Assembly (NCBI GenBank): GCA_001414345.1
Contig: LLCB01000019.1
Location: 297,432-361,431, forward strand
From: Hymenoscyphus infarciens
Lineage: Eukaryota; Ascomycota; Leotiomycetes; Helotiales; Helotiaceae
Reading direction: 5' to 3'
Length of the DNA: 64,000 nt
The position numbers and the translations under genes were made by a program. Positions 23,644-34,897 of this stretch are shown piece after piece. The notes beneath the pieces were generated by a model. That model saw only the letters and a list, made by a program, of their open reading frames with translations, was not told the DNA's origin and searched no databases. How positions within the stretch are numbered: position 1 is the stretch's first letter; every line of letters starts with the position of its first letter.

Positions 23644-25038
23644 ATGAGGCCAGTATGTCTCCTCACCAGGCGAACGCGATTCCAAGCTGTGCCCAGCCCC
23701 AAGCCCAGCCTCTTCACCCTCACTCAGCGTCGATTCCTTCTCACACTGGCCATCGAGACAAGTTGCGATGATACCAGTGTCGCTATTCTCGAAAGGCACA
23801 AAAACCGTTCTGCCACCCTCCACTTCAATTCCAAGATAACCTCGGACAATCGCTCGTATGGAGGCGTCTATCCTATCGTGGCACACGAATCGCATCAGCA
23901 AAATGTTGCTGCATTGGTGAAGCAGGCACTAGAAAGTCTGCCAGCAGCATCAGAAGCAGACAAGGAAGAGGGGACAACACTGGCACTCGCAAACGAACAT
24001 GGCAAATCGACTCGGAGGAAGCCAGATTTTGTCACTGTAACACGAGGGCCGGGTATGCGAGCGAGTCTGATAACGGGAGTCGACACTGCAAAAGGGCTGG
24101 CAGTTGCTTGGGGTGTTCCTTTGGTCGGTGTTAACCATATGCAGGCTCACGCTTTAACCCCTCGACTTGTGGCAGCTCTTGACCAGAAGTATATAAACGA
24201 TGAAAATACCATTTCAGCGGACCCTCCCTTCCCCTTCCTCACACTCTTGGTATCTGGCGGGCATACCATGCTTGTCCACTCGAAGGACCTCTGCGATCAT
24301 CAAATCATAGCCAATACCACCGACATTGCAATTGGAGATATGATCGACAAGTCCGCCCGCGATATCCTTCCCCAGGCACTGCTCGAAAGCGCACCATGTG
24401 TTATGTACGGCCCTCTGCTCGAGCAATATGCATTTCCGAAGAAAGACGGGTATCTAGACGGAGAAGAACATACCTTGGCACACCTAACAAGAGAGCTTCC
24501 AGCAAGTAAATATGGGTGGAAGGTGAACTCTCCTTATTCTAGATCAGGAGGCCAGGGCAAATCTTCCAGCCCAGAATCATTCTCGTTCTCGGGAATCGGC
24601 AGCTCTGGCAAACGAATCGCAGAGGCAAAGATAAACATGGATGAAGCCGAGAGGCGATTTCTTGCTCGAGAAGTTATGAGGGTATCATTCAGGCATCTCG
24701 CCTCGCGGGTGCTGCTTGCTCTCGAGAAACCAGAAATACGTCACGTCAACGCTCTGGTTGTTTCTGGGGGTGTGGCAAGCAACCAATATCTCAAATTGCT
24801 CTTCCGGACGATGTTGGATCAAAATGGTCACTCGGAGATAAGGTTGATATTTCCTCCACCAAAGTACTGCACAGATAATGCAGCTATGATAGCTTGGACC
24901 GGGATCGAAATGTATGAAGCGGGCTGGAGGACAGAACTGAGCGCGATGGCGATTAGGAAATGGTCGATAGATCCATCTGCCGAGGATGGTGGGATAATGG
25001 GTGTTGGTGGTTGGCTAAATGTGGAAACACCTAGGTAA
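23644..25038 (+). CDS. QRI7: Mitochondrial tRNA N6-threonylcarbamoyladenosine (t6A) transferase, Qri7/OSGEPL1 type, 464 aa
   Basis: Single exon. The enzyme moves the threonylcarbamoyl group from TC-AMP to A37 of ANN-decoding mitochondrial tRNAs. The first 32 residues are Arg-rich and acid-free, a mitochondrial targeting sequence. The TsaD/Kae1/Qri7 fold then starts with LAIETSCDDTSVAI (36-48). TRGPGMRASLITGVDTAKGL follows, then the metal-binding HMQAH (His165, His169), LLVSGGHTML (202-210), IGDMIDKSARDIL, FSFSGIGSSGKR, VSGGVASN and YCTDNAAMIAW near the C-terminus. Length is slightly above yeast Qri7 (about 407) because of an internal insert of about 25 residues (98-125) and a longer middle. 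Qri7 works as a homodimer without the KEOPS partners used by cytosolic Kae1, so no neighbouring partner gene is expected. Intact. Confidence 0.96.
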   Translation: MRPVCLLTRRTRFQAVPSPKPSLFTLTQRRFLLTLAIETSCDDTSVAILERHKNRSATLHFNSKITSDNRSYGGVYPIVAHESHQQNVAALVKQALESLPAASEADKEEGTTLALANEHGKSTRRKPDFVTVTRGPGMRASLITGVDTAKGLAVAWGVPLVGVNHMQAHALTPRLVAALDQKYINDENTISADPPFPFLTLLVSGGHTMLVHSKDLCDHQIIANTTDIAIGDMIDKSARDILPQALLESAPCVMYGPLLEQYAFPKKDGYLDGEEHTLAHLTRELPASKYGWKVNSPYSRSGGQGKSSSPESFSFSGIGSSGKRIAEAKINMDEAERRFLAREVMRVSFRHLASRVLLALEKPEIRHVNALVVSGGVASNQYLKLLFRTMLDQNGHSEIRLIFPPPKYCTDNAAMIAWTGIEMYEAGWRTELSAMAIRKWSIDPSAEDGGIMGVGGWLNVETPR

Positions 25039-26431
25039 GGTACTACTGCGACAAGTACTCGCTTTCTTGTATCATTCTCTTGTTGTATTTCCCCTCCATT
25101 TTGAGTTTGGTCAACGCAATATGATACCCCCACAGCCTTTGAATCTCTTTGCTCCCTTCTAGTTGTAAATACTAAACACTGTTTGCAGGAGGCTGGCTCT
25201 GAAATACTCCCCCTCCACCCATGATAGACGTTACTTCTTGCCACATTTCACATGTAGCTTCCTTGTGGCGCTTGCACTATAAAGAATCATTTGTCTGAAG
25301 CGGCTGGTAGGTCGTTCCCTGGACCACGCCCTCTCCCCCCCTCCTTTCATCTAAGTCCAAGCACTCTTCAAGAGAAACCCATGCAAACTCCCCGTGGCCT
25401 CTGGTATCCTAAACGACGCATTTATGTATACCAACCTTTGTAATCATGGATGCTGAGGGTTGCTGACAGTTTTGAATTAACCCAGCGTGAAAAACACTGG
25501 TGCTCCACAATGATATTTGTACCATGTTACAGGTGAGTCGTTGGCCTTGTTAGCTTCAAAGAGGCGAGTTTGTGGAGAGATGTGACGATGTCGTTTGTTT
25601 TTTTATCACAGATCTGGGAGAAGCAGTGATCCTATTAACTCTTCTGGAAAGGCTTATATTTTGCCTACTCATGAGTCTACCTACCTATGACTTCAACACT
25701 TCAACAACTCTGCTCTATCACACTGCCCATTCAATCTTAGTTCTTTGCCCTGTTAACCCAAAGCTCCATTTATTTCGTAGTGGCCATATTAACATAACTG
25801 TATTGCTAACTTGACATCATAGGTCCATTTCATGGTGACCTTCATTCTGCCTCGCTTAGATTACCCCTTTTGGGTTAGTAGTGCCATTGCTGTCCTAACT
25901 TGACCAATCATGTTTAATCGTCCTCTGTAGATGTTTTGATATTACAGCGGCAACCGATTTTAAATTTTCTCCAGACCCAATTCACGGTTGGGTTGATTTA
26001 TTTTCTACAAACTTCCCTCAACCTGACGCGCCGATTCCCTCAACACATCTGACGCAACTTGCAACGCGTCTTCGTCACCCTTTCGCAGTCATCATTGCCT
26101 CTTTATAGTCCTATATCAACATCTACAGGTACTTTACTCTTGACATTCCGTTCCGTTCCCTCTCTGTTTCGATCTGGCTCATTCGATCTTGCTCATTCGA
26201 TCTTTGATCTCACCCACCTCACCCATTGCTAGCCTCCTCCTTTCACCCACACCACCGCTCATATCTGCCATAGCCACTCTAGCAATGTGCAAGAGCTGTG
26301 CAACAAAAAGGCAGCTGCAGCAGGTTAACTAGCTGCATACCCTCTATATCTCTCCTTGAGCGATTGTCAAACGCGTCAAACTTGTTGTCCAAAAGCAAAA
26401 CTAATACATCTCCATAGAAGCTTCCGCCACG
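25039..26431. other. Intergenic and 5' leader with a short uORF
   Basis: 1.4 kb. The distal part is pyrimidine-rich. A 15-codon upstream ORF (MCKSCATKRQLQQVN) lies at 26285-26332, 100 bp before the next start. No other gene is supported. Confidence 0.5.
26285..26332 (+). promoter_or_regulatory. Candidate upstream ORF in the 5' leader of the 610-aa gene
   Basis: An ATG and 15 codons end at a TAG 99 nt before the main ATG at 26432. If transcribed in the leader, it would lower or condition translation of the main frame. The transcript start is unknown, so this is a candidate only. Confidence 0.3.
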
Positions 26432-28264
26432 ATGGATCGTCTTGAATCCCCGACCCCCACCCCATCGCCTGACAGACGAGACACCTCACCCAATACTCAT
26501 GGTGTTACTAAATCGGCAACCAAAGTCGACAATCCTGACCCCGCACGAGGAGCTATGGGTCCGCCTCCACGACCTTCCTCTGTGGCACCACTTGTTACTA
26601 CTCCCAGCCGTCAACAACCAGCTCTTGCCCCAAAGGTCCCAAATGCCACTCTGCCTGCCCAGTACACGTCGTACCTTGGAGCATTCGAGGATCTTCGACA
26701 AAAGACACGCCAGCTTGGCTCAGATCTCTCATGCCTTCGCGGAGAATTTGTCCAATCTGGCGTCCCGGGTAAGGATCTAGGCAAGCTTTTTGCAGATGCC
26801 GGTTACGAGGATCTTCGTGCGCTGCAAAAGACTGAGAACAATATTACAAAGATTATCAAGAGAATCAGTAGCCGTGAGAAGAACTCGGTTGGAGGTCGTG
26901 GTTCTACTCGTGCCAAGGACTTGGAGAATGATGCCGCAATTGACAAGGAGTCTTTTGAAGTACTCACTGCGGACTTCGAGGCTACGAAGAACGAGTTGAC
27001 CGACTTGCGTCTGAAGCTCGAGGCTACCAGCCCTCACCAACAGTGGCGCATCCATGAGTATGATTCTGATTTCCAGTACCAAGTTATTGGAAATCAAGTT
27101 ATGCCACCAGAGTATCGCCGCCCCAGCCCCAAGTTGATCATGGAACGCAACAAAGCCCGCAAGCGAGCTTCGGAGGAGATGTCCCGCGCCGACAGCGTTG
27201 CTCCTAGTCCTCAAGGAACCCCGAAACCAACTCGCGCCCCAACTCGACGTGCTTCCAAAGCCGCTGGTCAACTTCTCCCAAACACCGCTTTCTCCAGCAC
27301 TGCTCAGTCCACTTCTCGATCTACCGGAAAATCTGCAGATCAATTCCATACACTTCAAAGCACGCCAGGCCCCATTCAGCCACCAAACCAGTCTTTCCCT
27401 CAATACCCAAACCCATATCACCCACCTACAAACGCTAGTGGCAGTGCTCCCTATCCTGCCGGTCCCGCCATCAATTCCCTTGCTCAAGCCAGACCACCAC
27501 CAGCTAAGCGATCTAAATTGGCCGTGTCAATGCACTCCAACCCGGATATCATGAGTAGCTACGCCAACGACATCCAATTCTGGATTCGTCAAGCAGAGCA
27601 ACACCGAAACATCATCAATTCGCACCAGCACTCCATTGCCGATCACAAAAACCAAGTTGAATTCCACCAAAGCCAGATTGCAATGCACCAAAATGAAATC
27701 GCCGCTCATGAAAAGGGTGTCGCGGATAAAGCAGCACAGCTCGACGGTGTCATTGGTCAAGTTACACGAAAGATGAGCGAGTGTTCTGGTGCTGTCCTCG
27801 ATGTCGCTAGTCAACAACGTCGCAACATCGAAGAGCATGCTGCCAACGTATACCCTGACTACACCCAGGTTGAGGCCTTCTACCAATTTCGAAAGCAGGC
27901 TTGTGATAACCTTGATAGACAATATGCCGTCAAGGAGGGTCGCAATACAAATTTGGTGGCTCGACATGAGGCTATGCGCAAGGAGCTCGATGCTCGTGAT
28001 ACTTTGCTCAAGGAGATCGAGGATTTGAAGGCAGGCAAGGCGGCTTATGAGGCGAATATCAATGGTGAAGCCGGGGCTCAACACTATGGCAATGCGCAAG
28101 TTCAACAACACGGCAATTCCGAGGTTCGACAACATGGAGGATCGCACGCCGGCAACCGTCAAGTTCAACCAAGCAACACTGAGGCTGAGGCTCAACGTAG
28201 CATTACTGTGGCTCAACACTACAATGCTGAGTCGCAACAATCTGGAGGATCGCACACTGACTAG
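26432..28264 (+). CDS. Disordered/coiled-coil hypothetical protein, 610 aa, single exon
   Basis: A long uninterrupted frame with strong fungal codon use (gag, aag, gcc). Residues 1-75 are Pro/Ser/Thr-rich with a TPTPSPDRR start. Residues about 80-215 look helical (YLGAFEDLRQKTRQLGSDLS; GYEDLRALQKTENNITKIIK), followed by WRIHEYDSDFQYQVIG. Residues 230-370 are Ser/Pro/Gln-rich and disordered. Residues 370-530 form a His/Gln-rich coiled coil with repeated SHQHSIADHKNQVEFHQSQI spacing. The tail has loose QHYGNAQVQQHGN-like repeats. No known domain is visible. The composition suggests a scaffold or chromatin-associated factor, but that is only a guess. Not recognised. Confidence 0.85.
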   Translation: MDRLESPTPTPSPDRRDTSPNTHGVTKSATKVDNPDPARGAMGPPPRPSSVAPLVTTPSRQQPALAPKVPNATLPAQYTSYLGAFEDLRQKTRQLGSDLSCLRGEFVQSGVPGKDLGKLFADAGYEDLRALQKTENNITKIIKRISSREKNSVGGRGSTRAKDLENDAAIDKESFEVLTADFEATKNELTDLRLKLEATSPHQQWRIHEYDSDFQYQVIGNQVMPPEYRRPSPKLIMERNKARKRASEEMSRADSVAPSPQGTPKPTRAPTRRASKAAGQLLPNTAFSSTAQSTSRSTGKSADQFHTLQSTPGPIQPPNQSFPQYPNPYHPPTNASGSAPYPAGPAINSLAQARPPPAKRSKLAVSMHSNPDIMSSYANDIQFWIRQAEQHRNIINSHQHSIADHKNQVEFHQSQIAMHQNEIAAHEKGVADKAAQLDGVIGQVTRKMSECSGAVLDVASQQRRNIEEHAANVYPDYTQVEAFYQFRKQACDNLDRQYAVKEGRNTNLVARHEAMRKELDARDTLLKEIEDLKAGKAAYEANINGEAGAQHYGNAQVQQHGNSEVRQHGGSHAGNRQVQPSNTEAEAQRSITVAQHYNAESQQSGGSHTD

Positions 28265-29625
28265 GTCAAGGTTATGGTCTCTTGGTCTCTGGTATCGTTT
28301 CTGCCACTGGCATACTCGAGATCTTTGGACTTGGGTTTTCGACATCACAACACTTTAGGGACCGTCACTTAGTCTTTCGATCTACGACCTTTGTTTCTTC
28401 TGATCTCTCGACTTGGGATTCCTACAAGATGGCAGTTTGATCACAATCACCCCTCCTTCTCCCGTTGGAGTTTTCTTTTCTTTTCCATCTTTTCTTTCTG
28501 CCATGATACCAGGATGGATGGACTTTCTTCTGCTTTTACACTGGCCAACGGACAAAGGGTTGACGGGGCGCTAGATACATATATGTATCACATGATTTCG
28601 ATCTGACAAAATCCCCAGTATTTCACTTTTCGCCTGGCACTTAGTATGGACGGAAGCAGCTCGGTTTGGGTTCTCGCACTACTTGGAAGGATTGGTGGTT
28701 CTGTGGAGGATTCATCATCTGGAATGGGCAGGAGGGATATCAACCGGGTCTTGTTCTTCGAGGTGCTTGGTAGTGGTTGTATCGTAGCAGGAATTCTAAA
28801 AGTGCTTTTTCATAACTTTTTTTGTCCCTCTTGAATGTGACGTGAGTGCCGAATTTTCCTGGTGCTATGATTACCGATACAGCCCAAGATCCGAAGTTTA
28901 GTTGTCATTCAAGACGAAAATTACCTTTGAAAGCCACGATATTGATCGACAATATCGCGGCCAAAGTTTGGTACGATGTCAGCACTTCATAAGGAGTTAA
29001 TTTTCTTCGCGCTCCATCAGTCTGCTCAACCCACTTGAATTGGAAGAATGAATCTCAATTATCCCAGACGATTTGGGTAATGAAACCTAAAATTAGGCAA
29101 TTGTCCCCATTGATTCGAGTAATAGGCATTCGCATGGGCAACCAGAACTTACGCTGCCGCAAAACGATTTGAGGGGAAAAGTTCAAACCAACCGGGAAAG
29201 AAATACATTGACCATGTGAGTTATTCAAATCGTGTCCAGTATCATACCGACCCAAGGCTCGTGAACGATGCATAACCAAAAAGAGCTTGAAGGCACCAAA
29301 AACAAGAGCACGAGAAAAACAACGCCTGCATCACACCCAAACCAAAAAGACAGCCCGCTGCACCATAGTCCTACCCTCCAAAAGGGATATCCGCAGATGG
29401 GTTTAGCTCAATACCCCTCTTCCCCAAGCGCCCTTCCCCAAAACACCCACTATTCCGTCCTTGAAGCGCTGTTTTGGTCCGGGTATGAAAAGAGTAGAGA
29501 GCGAACGAATCAACGATACCCTATTTATTTGAGTTAGCTTCCATCTTTCAGATTCCGCGAAAAGAATCCGGATCGTCTCATAGCACCGAAACCAAGCGTT
29601 ATGCGCCTTTCGGCGGAGGAGCAGA
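28265..29625. other. Intergenic, no gene seen
   Basis: 3' flank of the 610-aa gene, then about 1 kb without supported coding sequence. Confidence 0.5.
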
Positions 29626-30343
29626 ACTCCAATCGTCATCTGGAAACGAATTGATTAGCTGAGAGTGCGCGAGACTTTCCGAGATAACAAGGGGTCGACT
29701 TCAACGGTATAACATGTAAGCAATAGTGTTCCTAGAAGACCCAGGAAAGTCCGAGCAGAAAGGGTAAGTGCAGGGTTTCGTAGCATCCGATTTAGGGGAG
29801 GCTTGGGAAAACAAATCAGAAACATCGACCTCCTGTATGTCCAAATCCGCCCCACGGCTAGCTAGAGAGTACGCGGCCGCGACGAGACGAGAAGGAGTAG
29901 AAGTGGTGGGTAGCTCGGAGAGAAAGAGAGAGAGTGTGAAGGCGTCGGGATTCGTGTTCGCGGTTCTTTTGGTATTCGTCTCGTCTGGGCTCCGTTTTGT
30001 TCGTTGCTAGAGATAGCACATCCGACATATCTGCTCTCGCATCCCCTCTCCATCGTAAGTCCAACTCCCAATCCGCTCGGGAAGACTTACAATTCGCGCT
30101 CAATGCAAGCCGCATAACTGATATTTGGAAAAAGCAGATTCAAACGTCGATTCAAGAGTCTCACCTTGTATTACTTGCTTGATCGCGGGTGATGTCCGAG
30201 GAGGATTCGTAGACTGCGAAGGTGGTGGAGGGCTGAGGTAGTGGAGCGGGCAGGTCCATGTGCCTATGCAGAAGTTCATCTCTTTCCGTCTTCTCAACGT
30301 TGCCAGGTAGAATGACTGGACCAGATTGACGAGTTGCGACCAT
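29575..30343 (-). CDS. Probable multi-exon hypothetical gene, structure unresolved
   Basis: Several stretches on the minus strand read like real protein. One from ATG 30343 reads MVATRQSGPVILPGNVEKTE and then HRHMDLPAPLPQPSTTFAVY up to a donor near 30176-30190. A middle part after a CTCTAG acceptor near 30015 reads TNPDAFTLSLFLSELPTTST and GADLDIQEVDVSDLF. A last piece reads PDDDWSSAPPPKGA before a TAA at about 29602. Their frames require at least two introns, and I could not fix all junctions consistently, because competing frames are also open at 29858-30115. Boundaries are approximate. No domain is recognised; composition is Ser/Pro-rich and probably disordered. It could alternatively be two small genes. 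Confidence 0.4.
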
Positions 30344-31250
30344 GGCATTGGGAGAGATGAGAAGAGAGCTCGACTTTTCAAAAGAAAGATGAAAGATGAG
30401 ATTGACGGGAAAGAACTTGAGAAGCGGTAAAAAAGGAAGGTGCGAGGTGAGGCGAGGCGGTGGTGATGAGGTGGTGATGAGGTGACGGATGCGCCTGCCC
30501 TCAGAGGACTGACCACTGGAAAGAGAACGTGGAAGATTTGATTTGAGTGCTTCCTATCCTTTGCTTGAATTGCTTCAATGGCATCTCGGTTTCAACACTC
30601 GACCAAAAGGATCACTTCAACCTCTCCTACCGTCAAGACAAGTTGATTTGATGATTCCAGTAGCAACTTCTACCAATTCATACTACACCCTATCGCCACG
30701 CTATCCCATCCCTTTCTGCCACGGGAGAACTACCACGCTTCAACATTGTCAACCACCGTAAGTCAACCTCCTTCCAGGTTTCACTTCGATCCATCCTCTC
30801 CATCCTCTCGTCTCCTTACCAACGAGGACACACTCGCACAACACAGCTTGTTAATGATCAACCCACAGAGCCACACATCGTTCTCATCATTCTTACGACA
30901 TTCCTAACCTTACGCCATCCCTCTCGATATTCCTCCCCATCCCTCTTTTCACTCTTGTGTCGCCCTTAGGCCTGATCGCCCTCTTCGGTCACGCCAATCT
31001 TCCCTTTCCCCAGAACTACTACTAGCCTTCCACAACCCTCGCCCGCTCCTCCTGTCTTTTTATCCCTCCCGCCAACCACAGACGAGGTTATCCCTCGACT
31101 TCGGGCACAGTAGTGAGTGATAGACGGAGGAAACCCCGCTTCTGAAAGGTCTCGAATGTTTTAGGTGACCTGAGGCACCGCCATCACCTCTCGGAAGAAA
31201 GGTATACTCGCTAAAGACTTCTTCTATTAGCTTACTTACGTATTATAGTC
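30344..31250. other. Intergenic, possibly with unrecognised 5' exons
   Basis: C/T-rich leader-like sequence between two divergent gene candidates. The 5' exon carrying the start codon of the Pro-rich gene that follows may be here, but I could not place it. Confidence 0.4.
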
Positions 31251-31977
31251 TACTAATCCCCCCCCTGGTTGGAATCGACGCTCTGCTTGGCATCCTTATG
31301 CCATTATTTACCAACCATGGTCACGTGCCGCATCACGTGGGCAGCAGCCACCGCAGACGCCTGCCCCAGCCACACCGGAGCCATATTTTCCCGGACCGAC
31401 ACCACCAGTCCACTCGGGCCGAATACGAACTCCGTCCGACCCGAATGTCTTGGCAAGACGTCACATCCCATGGGGTGGAGACCGTATCTGGCCTGAGAAT
31501 CCTGAGGCACCTACAATCCAAGCCACATCAGAGGCCCGTGCGCGTCGCCGAGCCACCAGCCTTCATGCCTCGTTATCACGTGAGATTGTCGTTTATGCTC
31601 CAATGGGCATGGCCATTGCTCCTGTCGTGACAGCAGCACCAGCAGAAAGTCCCGAAAGGGCAATTGTTCTCTTCGCTCCTCCCCCTGGACCATCACCAGC
31701 ACCTGCCGTCCCTGGTGCTTTCCCTCTCTCGTCGCCTGCCCGAGCAGCAGAGAAAGAGGAGGATGATGAAATGGTCTGGATGCCGGTGTGGCCGCAAGGC
31801 GGGTTGATGTTGCTGTAAGTCAAGTCCCTCCCATTTCATCTTATTCAGACTTAGTGAGTTAAAACTCTACTACACTTATTCAGCGCAATCTAAACTCTCT
31901 TCACCTTTAAGTCTCCGCTTCAAATAAGTTTTTAGCTAATTATCAATTTTAGGCTGGTGTTTTTGGGGTTATGGTAG
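31250..31977 (+). CDS. Pro/Ala-rich hypothetical protein, 5' exon missing from the model
   Basis: From an acceptor (attatag at about 31243-31249) a frame runs without stops for about 560 nt. It starts STNPPPGWNRRSAWHPYAII, then PQTPAPATPEPYFPGPTPP, HIPWGGDRIWPENPEAP and VVYAPMGMAIAPVVTAAPAE. It ends in an acidic EKEEDDEMVWMPVWPQGG. A donor GTAAGT at about 31815 and an acceptor TTTTAG at about 31951 add a short exon that finishes LLVFLGLW and a stop. The frame has no early ATG, so an upstream exon with the start must exist if this is real. Composition is disordered with a hydrophobic tip. Not recognised. Confidence 0.4.
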
Positions 31978-33884
31978 GCGGTGTTTTATACCTTCTCGGT
32001 ACCAACTCCTGGCTTGGGATCCAATTCAAGAACCTACGACTTGGGATCCGTTAAGTATCAAAGTTCCCTTTAACGACATTCGAGCGGGGTCGTTGTTGGG
32101 ACCATAATCGCTTCGGCGATTGTTCGGCCCGACAATTCATATTACTTGTATTTAGATACTCGTGCCTCCATAGCTAGCTTCTCCTCTTTACATCATCACA
32201 CAATACAATCACTCTGACCCCTACCTTCTGGATCATTGGCCTCTGCCATACAAATGGTGTTCTCGGTAAGGTGACTGACTCTCTCACTCTCTTATCCTCG
32301 AACCTTAGTAGCTGCCGCATCCTCCCCTCGCTAGCTCTCTACCTCGATAATACGAACTCGCATCTTATATATCTCTTCAATCTCGGATACACTTCAAACA
32401 TGTTTATCAACTCTCCTCTCCTCTCTTGGAATTAGGGCTTCGGGCGGTGGATACACTTCGAGCATGCTTATCGACACCCAGCATCAGTCAAAACAATTTT
32501 CGTTCGCTGAAAGCATAAGTTGAAACTGGGATTTGAGAGGGTTCAATATTCAATTAACACTAAGTGCTAATACCTAACATTCTCTCACCTCTCTACTATG
32601 TTATTTTAAATCCAACTTCGTTTCAAGCTCTGCTTTCTACTATCCTAACCAAAAACAAAACAAAAGACGGAGAAAATCATGTCGGGCTATCGAGTATGGA
32701 TGATGGAAATGCGTGAAGGAAAGATCAGGTAGGTAAATTCGTGAAGGAAAGATGAGGTAAATATGTTGGCGTAAGACCTGCAGTCATCGATGAGTGCTAA
32801 TTCCAGGGATGAATACTTACCAGGATTTCAAGCAATCCCAAATCTCTCGAAGATTACTGCCCCTCGAGTCTTCTTTGGCGGAAGTGGTCAATAGTTGATA
32901 GTGAGTGAGGACCTCCTCGTGGCTTAGGTGGTTAATTGTATGTGCAAGTTTTGTGTAAGTGGTGGATGGCCGATGCCAAGTGAGAATTCATCCAGTATGA
33001 ACGCCAAAAATGATATCCTAGAGGGCGAAATGGAGGACGAATATTAGCAAGAAACGCTTAGAAGCGGAAAGCGGGACGATGGAGCTCCTGGAGAGGATTG
33101 TGTTAGCCTAGAAAGCCGATATATTCGTCCGAAGCCTCGAAAAATTCTAAAACAACGACTCACCATTCAAAAAAAAAGAAGAAAAAAAAACAAGTTTAGA
33201 GCCAGAAGATTCTCTTATCCAAGTAATCTCGACCTCTAAAACAAGCAAAGAAAACCGCACTAGAAGTTAAGCTCTCCTCACTTACAAGCGTTAGCAAAGG
33301 TTGCTTAGCTTCATCCAGTCGCAGCCGAACCATTCCCTGAAGTTCAAGCTATATGCGGAAAAAAGGCTTCGAAATGAGATATATCTGTTGTCGGTGGAGC
33401 ATCGGAAAGGTTGTATCGGTTGGTAAAGGTAAAATTGCCCGTAGGCCCAAAAGAAAAGCCCGAAGGCTCACCAAAACAAAATAAAACAAAATAAACAGAA
33501 GCCCGAGGGCACAAATAACCATACCCCCATCTACCCCCACCAAGAATACACCCACACCCCCAACCAAAAAAACGACACCCGAAGACCACCCGCGAGCGAA
33601 CCCAAAAAGAAATGGCCTCAGGCCCACCAAAACAGAAGAAACCAAAAAACACCAGAAAAAATATACCCCCTTCCCCAAAAAGCCCGCCGAGTGTCGTAAT
33701 TGAAATAAAAATATTATATCCCAGTCGTGTGCCGGACAATTTCCCGGCCCAAGGCCCCAACCGCGACACCCTATAAACAGACTGTTAGTGTTTACCCCTT
33801 TTTCGTTTCGAAGGTAAGCGAAAGGGGATAGTTGAGAGTATTCGAGATGAGTAGATAAACAAATCTAGACATCTGGAAACTTTC
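31978..33884. other. Intergenic, no gene seen
   Basis: 1.9 kb. The 33344-33769 stretch is open on the minus strand but encodes only G/F/W-rich low-complexity sequence, so I do not call it a gene. Confidence 0.5.
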
Positions 33885-33999
33885 TTACTGAATTTGAAGG
33901 AAGGCATTTGAAGTCAGAAAAGAAAAATTAACTTACCAAAACGAAATTGTTTTGCCCCGCAGGGTCTTGTTGCTGCTGCTGTTGTTGCTGTTGTTGTTG

Positions 34000-34036
<37 letters not shown>

Positions 34037-34897
34037 GGTCGCTGTTGGCGGGCGGCACGACGAGCGGCAGCGGCCTCCCACCATGTGAGCTCTGGTGGTG
34101 GAGAGGACGGAGGGTACGCTCCTGGGACCTGTGGGTGGGGGCTGCTGGGGAGAGTAAGGGCTCTCCGGGCCCGTTGGATGATTGGTCCGCCAGGGCGAAC
34201 AGTTCCATCGTGAGGATGGTTGGTCGACTACAATGTAAGTACTCTACTTCAAAAAGAGAATGGTATAAACCTACAACATTTGCCAGTGGCGAGACTGGTC
34301 TTTCTTGAGTCATAGACCCAGGGTTCGGATAATTAAGGGACAAAAGAGCCCGCGAAAAGCCTCTCCTGTCATCACGGATGACTAAGAGCTATAAACAACC
34401 AATTAGCTAGCAATCTATCAATCATTTCCAGAGTTTGTAGTAGCATTCGACGTCGAAATTTTGGGCCGTGTCTCAGGTTCCCTCTATATGGGGTCCGCAT
34501 TGTTCATAAAGCGCTTTATGCCAGTGTGATCGAGGTACGTTGGTGGTCAGATTCGCTGCTACAAGTTGTAATAAGGTAATTTCAGATGTGAAATGCCGTA
34601 TCGAGTAGTAAGAATGGTAGAGCTTCGAAGCAGAGAAAGGGGGATCGCAATCGTTCGAGTGGAGAGTCTTTCGGAGGTCTCGTTGAAGTTCGAAGTATTC
34701 GTCTTTTGAGGGAGGAATATTGTTGAAGTATGAAGTAAAAAATCACCTACTTCTCTTGTGTCTGCCAGAGCAGAGGTGTCTCCCCAGCGGACGGGCAGGG
34801 ACGGGCCACTCGGTGTGGGTGGACCCACGAGAGCACCAGGCTCAGCTACTGTGGCACGGCGGCCACCGGCACGGTCGGAGGTGCGGTCTCGAGGCAT
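33885..34897 (-). CDS. Polyglutamine disordered protein, about 184 aa, 4 exons
   Basis: Model: complement of 33885-33887, 33937-34227, 34275-34388 and 34751-34897; all junctions are phase 0. Exon 1 starts at ATG 34897 (MPRDRTSDRAGGRRATVAEP). Exon 2 encodes VIRDDRRGFSRALLSLNYPN. Exon 3 encodes STNHPHDGTVRPGGPIIQRA, SSPPPELTWWEAAAARRAAR and a run of 23 Gln (CAG and CAA mixed, 33967-34035), then DPAGQNNFVL. The stop TAA comes directly after the last 49-nt intron; an alternative acceptor 15 nt further on would instead add 26 residues. The 362-nt first intron may hide another exon. No known domain; basic, Pro/Gln-rich, possibly a transcription cofactor or RNA granule protein (inference from composition). 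Confidence 0.6.

Noticed and set aside
26777..28348. Long minus-strand frames opposite the 610-aa gene
   Set aside because: They mirror the codon bias of the plus-strand gene and have Leu/Ser-rich nonsense composition.
33344..33769. 141-codon minus-strand open frame
   Set aside because: It encodes only Gly/Phe/Trp/Cys-rich low-complexity sequence, the reverse of A/C-rich DNA, with no start context, intron or motif.
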